A DNA stretch of 20,957 nucleotides from JACTOJ01 sp032335695. GTDB lineage: Bacteria; Bacillota; Clostridia; Clostridiales; Clostridiaceae. A program made the position numbers and the translations under genes. The notes beneath the pieces were generated by a model. That model saw only the letters and a program-made list of their open reading frames with translations, had not been told where the DNA came from and searched no databases. Every line of letters starts with the position of its first letter. Within the stretch, counting starts at the first letter, position 1. The stretch covers positions 1 through 20,957 of the forward strand of contig NZ_JACTOJ010000041.1 of the NCBI RefSeq assembly GCF_032335695.1, given 5' to 3'. Of this stretch, positions 14,891 through 20,957 are shown one piece after another.

Positions 14891-16036
14891 CTACTCCACT
14901 ATAGTGCCTTTTTTCAATTCATGTCCCTGTCCAATTAAAGTTATCTTTGATGGGCTACCTATTTTACAATCTTTTCTTATAATGCAATTAGATCCTATTA
15001 TAGCTTTTTCTATAACCACATTATCACCTATTTTGGAATTAGGCATTACTACAGAGTCTATAATCCTAGAATTTTTTCCCACATATACTCCATGAAATAA
15101 TACAGAATTTTTTACTTCTCCTAACACAAAACAGCCCTCCACTACTAATGCAGTTTCTACTTTTGCATCTGTTCCTATATATTGTGCTGGCCTTATGGGG
15201 TTAGCTGAATATATCTTCCAGTTATTATCATGTATGTCTAACTCATTATCATCTTTTATAAGATCCATATTGGCTTCCCAAAGGCTTTCTATCGTACCTA
15301 CATCCTTCCAATATCCTTTAAAGGGATATGCAATTAATTTTTTTCCATCGTCAAGCATATTAGGTATTATATTTTTTCCAAAATCGTTGCTAGAGTTTTT
15401 ATCATTTTCATCTTCGTGAAGATACTTCTTAAGAAGCTTCCAATTAAAAATATATATTCCCATAGAAGCCTTATTGCTTTTTGGTTTTTCAGGCTTCTCT
15501 TCAAATTCATACACCACATTCTCTTCATTTGTATTCATTATGCCAAATCTGCTGGCTTCCTCTATAGGTACTTCTATTACTGATATGGTGGCATCTGCTT
15601 TCTTTTCTTTATGATATTCTAACAGCTTTGAATAATTCATCTTATAAATGTGATCTCCGGATAATATAAGTACATATTCAGGATCATAGGAATCAACATA
15701 TTCAATATTTTGATATATAGCATTGGCAGTCCCCTTATACCACTTACCTCCATTTTCTTCCATGTAAGGTGGCAATAAGCTTACGCCCCCATTTCTTCTA
15801 TCCAAATCCCAAGGGCTTCCTATTCCTATATGAGAATTAAGTATAAATGGTTGATACTGCGTCAGCACTCCTACTGTATCTATTCCTGAGTTGGTACAAT
15901 TACTGAGGGTAAAATCTATTATCCTATACTTTCCACCAAACGGAACTGCAGGCTTTGCTAATTTTTTGGTTAATAATTTTAATCTGCTGCCCTGACCACC
16001 AGCTAATATCATTGCTATCATTTCTTTCTTTGGCAT
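14891..16036 (-). CDS. glgC: Glucose-1-phosphate adenylyltransferase (ADP-glucose pyrophosphorylase)
   Basis: A 381-residue enzyme making ADP-glucose from ATP and glucose-1-phosphate, the committed step of glycogen synthesis. The nucleotide loop LAGGQGSRL (11-19) is followed by KPAVPFGGKYRIIDF (28-42). The catalytic aspartate is in SGDHIY (126-131), and the sugar-phosphate-binding region is FEEKP (178-182). A C-terminal beta-helix covers about 285-375. ATG 16036 is preceded by AAGGGGGG with a short spacer. It is the first gene of the glg operon, with a 499-bp intergenic region before it shared with the divergent kimA. That region contains a cre-like site at 16194-16208. The loss of key residues in GlgD next door implies that GlgC is the working subunit. 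Confidence 0.97.
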   Translation of the reverse strand: MPKKEMIAMILAGGQGSRLKLLTKKLAKPAVPFGGKYRIIDFTLSNCTNSGIDTVGVLTQYQPFILNSHIGIGSPWDLDRRNGGVSLLPPYMEENGGKWYKGTANAIYQNIEYVDSYDPEYVLILSGDHIYKMNYSKLLEYHKEKKADATISVIEVPIEEASRFGIMNTNEENVVYEFEEKPEKPKSNKASMGIYIFNWKLLKKYLHEDENDKNSSNDFGKNIIPNMLDDGKKLIAYPFKGYWKDVGTIESLWEANMDLIKDDNELDIHDNNWKIYSANPIRPAQYIGTDAKVETALVVEGCFVLGEVKNSVLFHGVYVGKNSRIIDSVVMPNSKIGDNVVIEKAIIGSNCIIRKDCKIGSPSKITLIGQGHELKKGTIVE

Positions 16037-16193
16037 GTTTTTCCCCCCTTATTATTCTGCTTTTATAATTTGAAAATTTATACTATATATATATACACTA
16101 CCATTATATAATATTTTGAAATGTTTTAATATTCTAAAATATAATTATTTTTTATTTTATAGTTAACCATATTTTAACAAATTAGAAGGATAC

Positions 16194-16208
16194 AGACAGC
16201 GTTTACAT
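16194..16208 (-). promoter_or_regulatory. Candidate cre site (CcpA) upstream of glgC
   Basis: The minus strand reads ATGTAAACGCTGTCT, which fits the cre consensus WTGNAANCGNWNNCW at every defined position. It lies 158 bp upstream of the glgC start codon and 328 bp upstream of kimA. Its place upstream of the only visible glgC -10 would suit activation as well as repression. Confidence 0.55.
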
Positions 16209-16470
16209 TGTACTTATGTTAATACTCCCTTTGCTAAAAAACACTTAATTAATAAAATTATATAAGAATAATAAGTTATTAAATATCAATTTATTAATTA
16301 AAATCGTTATTTATAAAAGAGATTTTTATCGAATACATAATTAACAAAACTTTTACATATTAATATTTTATAAACATATCTTTGCTTATCTAGGATAAGA
16401 TTAAGGTTAATTTATACGTATACATTAGGAATAAATGCTTTAAATGAATAATTTAAGTCACATAATAAAA

Positions 16471-16498
16471 TTGATATTATGTCCAAACATATTATAAT
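16471..16498 (+). promoter_or_regulatory. Candidate promoter of kimA
   Basis: TTGATA (16471-16476, 5 of 6), 16 bp, TATAAT (16493-16498, perfect). Transcription would start about 30 bp before the start codon, just ahead of AGGAGG at 16522-16527. Confidence 0.65.
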
Positions 16499-16535
16499 TA
16501 TTCTATCTGTCTAAGGAATTTAGGAGGTTAATCAT

Positions 16536-18380
16536 ATGATTAAAAAATTTTTAGATGCATTGATAGGTGAGCCTTTATCTAATGAGCAGCATGCTCAGGA
16601 AAAATATAATGTTCCTTTTGGCTTAGCTATTATGGCAAGCGACGCCATATCATCTGTTGCGTATGCCGCCGAAGAAATATTGTCAGTTTTAGTTGGTGTA
16701 ATCGGCTTATTGGCATATACTTGGTTAGGTTATATTTCGTTAATGATAATAGGATTATTACTCATTTTAACTATTTCTTATATACAAATTATAAAAGCTT
16801 ATCCTCAAGGTGGAGGAGCGTACATAGTTGCAAAAGAAAATCTAGGAGTTCATTCTGGACTAATTGCTGGAGCTGCTCTGCTGATAGATTACATATTGAC
16901 AGTTGCAGTTAGCGCCAGTAGTGGTATAGCCGCTATTACTTCAGCATTTTCAGCACTTTATCCCTATAAGATACCTCTGGTTATCATACTTATTATTGTA
17001 TTAACTATCCTTAATCTTAGAGGTGTTAGTGAATCTTCTAAAATATTCAGTATTCCGACCTATTTATTTATATTCAGTATGATTTTCATGATAATATTTG
17101 GATTAATTAAACATGCTTTGGGAATATCTTCGCCATCCATGTACACTATATCAATGAAAGCTAGCGGAGATATAAGCTTATTTTTAGTCTTAAGAGCTTT
17201 CTCACAAGGATGTTCTGCTCTTACTGGACTTGAAGCAGTAAGTAATTCTGTTCCAAATTTTAAGGATCCAGCTCAGAGAAACGCAAAAATAGTCATGGTA
17301 TGTCTTTCTACCCTTATTTTATTTATATTTGGCGGTTCCTCATTACTTACAAGATTTTATCATGCTATACCTGGTGAACAGGCTACTGTGCTTTCACAAT
17401 TGGCCTATGGTGTATTTAGTGGAAGAAGCTTTATGTTCTATTTAATACAATTCACTACTGCTGTTATATTATTCATGGCTTGTAATACAGCCTTTACAGG
17501 TTTTCCAATGCTCATGTATGTAGTAGGCAGAGATGGTTTTGCTCCAAGACAATTTACCACTCGTGGAAAGAGACTAAGCTTTTCAACCGGTATAGTTTCT
17601 CTTTCTTTCGTAGCTTGTATATTAGTAATATTGTTTGATGCAGATGTACATCTATTAGTTCCTTTATATTCAGTTGGTGTTTTCTTATCCTTTACCTTAG
17701 CTCAGACCGGAATGGTAATTCATTGGAGAAAGTGTAAAGACGCAGGTTGGAAAACTCGTTCTTTAATAAATGGATTTGGTGCAGTGGTAACATTGGTTAC
17801 TACTATAATAATTGGAAGTATAAAATTTGATGAAGGCGCTTGGATTGTTATACTACTTATACCTATAATAGTTCTTATAATGCTGGCCATTAAAAAACAT
17901 TACAATCTTGTAGCTGAAGATCTTAGAGTGACTAAAGAATATGTTCAGTCCCTAAACTTAGAAGCTAAATATAATCACATTTATGTAGTTCCTATAGCAA
18001 GTTTAAATAAAGCGGTTTTAGGTGCCCTACAGTACGCTAGGAGCTTGACACCGGATGTAATAGCTCTTAATGTATCTCCAGATAAAGATGCCCTTGAAAA
18101 GCTTAAAATTAAGTGGAGTGAATTAAATACTGATATACTGTTAGTAGCTAAATATTCACCCTATAGAGCTGTTATAAACCCTCTTATAAGTTACATAGAT
18201 GCTATTGCTGATGCAGCTGCAGAAAACGAAAAAATAACAGTGCTGCTTCCACAATTTATAACCCATAAGTGGTATGGTCAGATTCTTCATAATCACACAA
18301 GTTTTATAATCAGAGAAACCATGCTTAGACATGAGAATGTAGTTATTTCTACTTTCCCATATCACCTGCATAAAGAATAA
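16536..18380 (+). CDS. kimA: KimA-type potassium importer (APC superfamily)
   Basis: A 614-residue membrane protein, collinear with B. subtilis KimA (formerly YdaO) as I recall that sequence. About 12 hydrophobic helices (to about residue 455) are followed by a ~145-residue cytoplasmic domain ending PQFITHKW and STFPYHLHKE, both KimA hallmarks. AYPQGGGAYIVAKENLG (88-104) and the GCSALTGLEAVSN segment are conserved. Asp36 in ASDAISS and Asp118 in LLIDYI match the acidic residues associated with K+ and proton coupling. KimA is a high-affinity K+/H+ symporter inhibited by c-di-AMP through its cytoplasmic domain. ATG 16536 is 8 nt after AGGAGG. Family-level alternative: a generic amino-acid permease, but the C-terminal domain argues against that. 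Confidence 0.88.
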   Translation: MIKKFLDALIGEPLSNEQHAQEKYNVPFGLAIMASDAISSVAYAAEEILSVLVGVIGLLAYTWLGYISLMIIGLLLILTISYIQIIKAYPQGGGAYIVAKENLGVHSGLIAGAALLIDYILTVAVSASSGIAAITSAFSALYPYKIPLVIILIIVLTILNLRGVSESSKIFSIPTYLFIFSMIFMIIFGLIKHALGISSPSMYTISMKASGDISLFLVLRAFSQGCSALTGLEAVSNSVPNFKDPAQRNAKIVMVCLSTLILFIFGGSSLLTRFYHAIPGEQATVLSQLAYGVFSGRSFMFYLIQFTTAVILFMACNTAFTGFPMLMYVVGRDGFAPRQFTTRGKRLSFSTGIVSLSFVACILVILFDADVHLLVPLYSVGVFLSFTLAQTGMVIHWRKCKDAGWKTRSLINGFGAVVTLVTTIIIGSIKFDEGAWIVILLIPIIVLIMLAIKKHYNLVAEDLRVTKEYVQSLNLEAKYNHIYVVPIASLNKAVLGALQYARSLTPDVIALNVSPDKDALEKLKIKWSELNTDILLVAKYSPYRAVINPLISYIDAIADAAAENEKITVLLPQFITHKWYGQILHNHTSFIIRETMLRHENVVISTFPYHLHKE

Positions 18381-18428
18381 AAAATAACTCCTCTCCTTTA
18401 AATAATAAAGGCAGAGGAGTTATTTTTT
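18379..18428. terminator. Bidirectional terminator shared by kimA and motB
   Basis: AAAAAATAACTCCTCT (18379-18394) pairs perfectly with AGAGGAGTTATTTTTT (18413-18428), extended inward by CCTTT/AAAGG with one bulged C. The outer ends overlap the stop codons of both convergent genes, so one element serves both strands. Confidence 0.92.
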
Positions 18429-19224
18429 ATTTGCCATTTTCCAAAGAGTTATATTTGCTGCTTAGAACTACTATATCAATCCTTCTGTTTTTAGCTTTTC
18501 CATCTTCGCTATTGTTATCAGCTACTGGTCTAGTTTCTCCATAGAAACCACCTGATATTTTATTAGCATCAACTCCTGCTTTGTTGATTACAAGCTCTAC
18601 TACATTTGTAGCACGAGCCGCTGATAATTGCCAGTTTGACTTGAATTTATTATTGCTTATAGGAACATTATCAGTATAACCTTCTACTCTCATATTGTTT
18701 CCCATTTGATTTAAAATCTTAGCTATGGTAATTATTTGATTTTCATATGCTGTTTTTACAGCATCTTGTCCTGAATCAAAAAACGCTGAATCTCTAAGAC
18801 TGATTACAAGACCTCTTTCATTTATTTCTGTAGACACTACAGGCTGTAATCCATTATCTGCCATGTACTTATCAACCTGTTTTTTTAGTTCTTGTAATTT
18901 ATCTTGTTCTGCTTTCTCTGCTGCAGCTGCAGCTTCTGCGGCTTTTTCTGCATCGCTTTTAACAGTTTTAGTTGTATTTGTAGTATTAGTTATGTTTCCT
19001 TTGTTGTTAGTAGATCCTGGTCCTGTATCCGATATGCTTATAACAGTGCTTCCTTTTCCCAAAGCACCTTTTAATGATTCTGATAAAGCTTTAAATTTAG
19101 CACTATCAACTGTACTAAGAGCGTACATAACAATAAAAAATATGGTAAGCAAAGTCATAAAGTCGGAATAGGGCAGAAGCCAACGTTCCTCATTTTCTTT
19201 TTCTTCCTCATGCTTTTTCTTCAT
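18427..19224 (-). CDS. motB: Flagellar stator protein MotB
   Basis: A 265-residue stator protein that anchors the motor to peptidoglycan and carries the proton-binding site. One transmembrane helix (about 16-37) starts with PYSDFMTLL, in which Asp21 is the essential ion-binding residue. A Gly/Thr/Asn-rich linker and an Ala/Lys/Glu-rich stretch (about 91-120, likely helical) lead to an OmpA-type peptidoglycan-binding domain (about 130-256) with EGYTDNVPISN (181-191) and NWQLSAARATNVV (197-209). The start codon overlaps the motA stop by 4 bp (ATGA) and is preceded by GGGGAG, so the two are translationally coupled. Its stop lies in the terminator shared with kimA. Confidence 0.96.
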   Translation of the reverse strand: MKKKHEEEKENEERWLLPYSDFMTLLTIFFIVMYALSTVDSAKFKALSESLKGALGKGSTVISISDTGPGSTNNKGNITNTTNTTKTVKSDAEKAAEAAAAAEKAEQDKLQELKKQVDKYMADNGLQPVVSTEINERGLVISLRDSAFFDSGQDAVKTAYENQIITIAKILNQMGNNMRVEGYTDNVPISNNKFKSNWQLSAARATNVVELVINKAGVDANKISGGFYGETRPVADNNSEDGKAKNRRIDIVVLSSKYNSLENGK

Positions 19225-20012
19225 TGTTCACTCCCCTTGCCAGCAGCCTCCAATTCAGCAACTTGCTTTTTGTCCAAAAATCCTTTTAATTTTTCAACTA
19301 ATGTGTTAGGATTAGTTCCTGATTGTATAAGAAGTATTGCTTCCATCATAAGCGATTTTTCATTATACTCTATTGAATCCAAGGCCTTTAACTTATTAGC
19401 TATAGGCAGCCAAATTAAGTTTGCAGAAGATATACCATAAAGAGTAGCTATAAATCCTGAAGCTATTTTAGGCCCAAGAGTAGCTGGCTCACTCAAATCT
19501 GCAAGTATGTGTACAAGTCCCATAACAGTACCTATAATTCCCATAGTAGGAGCATATCCGCCTGCAGACGCAAATACAGCAGCTCCTTTTTTATGCCTCT
19601 CAGAAGTCATTTCAATATCCATCTCCAAGACTCCCTGAATAGTTTCCGGCTCAACTCCATCAACTACCAGCTGAAGACCTTTCTTAAGGAATGGATCTAT
19701 ATCACTAGTTAATACCTCTGATTCTATTGATAGCAGCCCATTCTTTCTTGTTTTATAAGATACATCTCTAAAAAATATTATCAATTCAACTAAGTTAACT
19801 TTTTTAGGTTTTAGCATAACTCCTATCATCTTAGGAGCTCTTTTAATTTCTGCTAACGGAAAGGACGCACCTACAGCACCCAGCGTTCCTCCAAAAACTA
19901 TCATGGCTGGCGGCAATCCAAGAAGACCACTAAGTGCTCCACCTTCTAACAAGAATGCACCTATTAATGCGACAAAAGAAAATATCATAAAACCTATACT
20001 TGAAATATCCAT
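19221..20012 (-). CDS. motA: Flagellar stator protein MotA
   Basis: A 263-residue membrane protein that with MotB forms the ion channel driving flagellar rotation. Four helices (about 6-23, 31-52, 145-168, 185-205) surround a large cytoplasmic loop. The prolines needed for torque are visible: Pro154 in GGYAPTMGIIGTVMG and Pro203 in IWLPIANK. Charged residues of the loop that face FliG (Arg89, Glu97 and Glu99 in RKNGLLSIESE) are also present. The start is ATG 20012, 6 nt after GGGGG. An ATG at 20018 touches that site and is less likely. A sigma-D-type promoter sits about 50 bp upstream. No other flagellar gene is in the window. Confidence 0.95.
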   Translation of the reverse strand: MDISSIGFMIFSFVALIGAFLLEGGALSGLLGLPPAMIVFGGTLGAVGASFPLAEIKRAPKMIGVMLKPKKVNLVELIIFFRDVSYKTRKNGLLSIESEVLTSDIDPFLKKGLQLVVDGVEPETIQGVLEMDIEMTSERHKKGAAVFASAGGYAPTMGIIGTVMGLVHILADLSEPATLGPKIASGFIATLYGISSANLIWLPIANKLKALDSIEYNEKSLMMEAILLIQSGTNPNTLVEKLKGFLDKKQVAELEAAGKGSEQ

Positions 20013-20061
20013 AAACATCCCCCTACTAAGTCAAAAGTAACTTTATGTTATATATTTTATA

Positions 20062-20088
20062 TTATCGTCGTTTTTTATAGATTCTTTA
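20062..20088 (-). promoter_or_regulatory. Sigma-D (FliA-type) promoter of motAB
   Basis: The minus strand has TAAA (20085-20088), exactly 15 bp, then GACGATAA (20062-20069). The sigma-D consensus is TAAA-N15-GCCGATAA, so only one base differs. It lies 50 bp upstream of the motA start codon. Confidence 0.8.
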
Positions 20089-20167
20089 TTACTTTCTTCA
20101 ATCTTATTTAAATTGTACAATAATATTTTTTCCATATTTACTATATAACCTTATTTTTATGTTCTTC

Positions 20168-20204
20168 TTTTAAATCAGCATTGATTTTTACACTGATTTA
20201 AAAC
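20168..20204. repeat. Dispersed hairpin repeat, second copy
   Basis: TTTTAAATCAG (20168-20178) pairs perfectly with CTGATTTAAAA (20193-20203). The 18 bp at 20187-20204 are identical to 8516-8533. It lies in the motA-abrB intergenic region between the abrB terminator and the motAB promoter. Confidence 0.6.
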
Positions 20205-20224
20205 ATTCCTTATAAAAATTAAAA

Positions 20225-20264
20225 GGGTTTAAGGATAGGCTGTATCTTGCCTATCCTTAAGCCC
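20225..20264 (-). terminator. Terminator of the abrB-like gene
   Basis: The 16-nt arms at 20225-20240 and 20249-20264 pair fully (one G-U) around an 8-nt loop. On the minus strand TTTTAATTTTT follows. It starts 35 bp after the abrB-like stop codon and separates it from motAB. Confidence 0.88.
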
Positions 20265-20299
20265 CATTTATACTTATTAAAGCAATAGAAATTAAATTT

Positions 20300-20557
20300 C
20301 TATTTTTCTGCAAATTCCTTATTAACTAACTCATCATAACATTCATCACAAATATATATTCCCCTAAACTTTCTTATGTTGTTAACATTGTTGCAAAATG
20401 TACAGCCTGGGGCATATTTTCTTAAATAAATTGATGTTTCATCATAAAAAATTTCTAATGAATCTCCTATTTTTATCATTAATTTATCCCTAGTTTCCTT
20501 AGGTATAACCACTCTTCCTAATTCATCTACATTTCTAACTATTCCTATAGATCTCAT
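20300..20557 (-). CDS. AbrB-like transition-state regulator with C-terminal CxxC pairs
   Basis: An 85-residue DNA-binding protein. Residues 1-48 form the AbrB/SpoVT swapped-hairpin domain (GIVRNVDELGRVVIPKETR at 5-23), very close to B. subtilis AbrB in this part. The C-terminal part differs from AbrB: it has two CxxC pairs (Cys52/Cys55 and Cys70/Cys73) that look like a small zinc ribbon. Such AbrB-CxxC proteins occur as several paralogues in clostridia, where they affect sporulation and the switch from acid to solvent metabolism. The start is ATG 20557, 8 nt after GGAGG. An upstream in-frame ATG at 20647 has no ribosome binding site. Two Spo0A-type boxes lie about 95-120 bp upstream. Confidence 0.92.
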   Translation of the reverse strand: MRSIGIVRNVDELGRVVIPKETRDKLMIKIGDSLEIFYDETSIYLRKYAPGCTFCNNVNNIRKFRGIYICDECYDELVNKEFAEK

Positions 20558-20651
20558 TTGCTTTTCCTCCAACTTCAAATAATTGTGTTTTGTCCATATA
20601 ATATATATTACATTTTTTATCAATGTTTGCAAGCCATATATTTTCATAATA

Positions 20652-20678
20652 TGTCAAATATCTGCTAAAAATTCGACA
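20652..20678. promoter_or_regulatory. Pair of inverted Spo0A-type boxes
   Basis: TTCGACA (20672-20678) is, on the minus strand, TGTCGAA, a perfect 0A box (TGNCGAA). TGTCAAA (20652-20658) on the plus strand matches at 6 of 7. They sit in an 11-bp inverted repeat with one mismatch (20649-20659 / 20671-20681). In B. subtilis Spo0A represses abrB through two such boxes. Confidence 0.6.
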
Positions 20679-20848
20679 TATTTCATCGTTTTTATGCTGT
20701 AATTCAACTATTTATTTGTATGCGGTAAAAATATGCTAATATTTTATTCATATTTTATTCCATAGTTAAGTTGGTATTAAACATTGTAAATGTAAAAAAT
20801 TTTAGGACATTTTCTTTTTGGTATGTTTAAAGCATAAGCCTAAACTAA

Positions 20849-20880
20849 AAAAGCTACTAAGAATTAACTTAGTAGCTTTT
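20849..20880 (-). terminator. Terminator after the second 5S rRNA
   Basis: AAAAGCTACTAAG (20849-20861) pairs perfectly with CTTAGTAGCTTTT (20868-20880). On the minus strand TTTTTTAG follows. It lies only 2 bp from the 5S 3' end, so no tRNA follows this 5S copy. Confidence 0.9.
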
Positions 20881-20882
20881 AA

Positions 20883-20957
20883 CCTGGCAACGTCCTACCC
20901 TCCCACCCAGTCACCCGGGCAGTACTCTCGGCGATACAGCGTTTAACCATCGTGTTC
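20883..20957 (-). rRNA. rrf: 5S ribosomal RNA, 3' part (cut by window end)
   Basis: The 75 visible bases match the 3' portion of the 5S gene at 4433-4548 except for three substitutions. The 5' part lies outside the window, so it cannot be seen whether a 23S gene precedes it. Unlike the first copy, it is followed directly by a terminator. Confidence 0.93.

Larger units (their letters stand above)
16037..16535. other. AT-rich divergent regulatory region, glgC/kimA
   Basis: No gene is visible in these 499 bp. Besides the cre-like site and the kimA promoter listed separately, it holds several symmetric elements: a perfect 12-bp inverted repeat TTAATTAATAAA (16245-16256) / TTTATTAATTAA (16290-16301), CTTATC-TAG-GATAAG (16385-16399) and the palindrome TATACGTATA (16413-16422). 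A possible glgC -10 (TATAAT on the minus strand, 16103-16108) lacks a good -35. None of the GC-rich conserved blocks of the ydaO-type c-di-AMP riboswitch is seen before kimA. Confidence 0.5.

Noticed and set aside
16037..16535. Riboswitch or small gene in the long glgC/kimA gap
   Set aside because: I found only very short frames and none of the conserved GC-rich blocks of the ydaO-type riboswitch.
18863..19171. A 102-codon plus-strand frame opposite motB
   Set aside because: Its Ala/Ser-rich composition comes from the Ala/Glu/Lys-rich linker of MotB on the other strand.
1..20957. CRISPR array, insertion sequence, prophage or defence island
   Set aside because: No regular direct repeats with spacers, transposase, integrase, terminase or known defence domains are visible.

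Overview
The window looks like ordinary chromosome from a low-GC, motile Gram-positive anaerobe, most likely Clostridium sensu stricto. The support is the AT-rich base use, AGGAGG-type ribosome binding sites, a glgC-glgD pair, an AbrB-like regulator with Spo0A-type boxes, a sigma-D-type flagellar promoter, and 5S/tRNA sequences of Firmicutes type. I found no phage, insertion sequence, CRISPR array or toxin-antitoxin module.

Layout. Positions 1-395 carry no gene but contain strong inverted repeats. They are followed by a yjbQ-family gene (+). A bidirectional terminator separates it from a minus-strand block: clpP (a ClpP without clpX beside it), a short AraC-type DNA-binding protein that lacks an effector domain, and a YtrA-type GntR / ABC ATPase / ABC permease operon with an operator-like sequence on its promoter. 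Next comes a compact minus-strand RNA operon, 5S rRNA-tRNA(CAU)-tRNA-Ala. It has its own consensus promoter and terminator and no 16S or 23S gene beside it. Positions 4728-9029 hold cell-envelope genes: a MecA-like class B penicillin-binding protein, a cardiolipin synthase (+) and a VanZ-like membrane protein. A family-4-like uracil-DNA glycosylase (+) lacking the usual iron-sulfur cysteines follows.

Positions 9816-16036 form the glycogen operon glgC-glgD-glgA-glgP (minus): ADP-glucose synthesis, its regulatory subunit, chain elongation and phosphorolysis. A perfect match to the CcpA cre consensus lies upstream of glgC. Diverging from it is a KimA-type potassium importer (+). The KimA gene is convergent with motA-motB (minus), which has a textbook sigma-D promoter. 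Upstream of motAB is an AbrB-like regulator with a pair of Spo0A-type boxes. The window ends inside a second 5S rRNA gene in the same orientation as the first.

I see no single undescribed multi-gene system. The most useful observations are the orphan 5S-tRNA operon, the structured gene-free region at 150-333, a small dispersed hairpin repeat, the cysteine-less uracil-DNA glycosylase, and regulatory sites (sigma-D, Spo0A, cre, YtrA operator) that can be read directly from the DNA.
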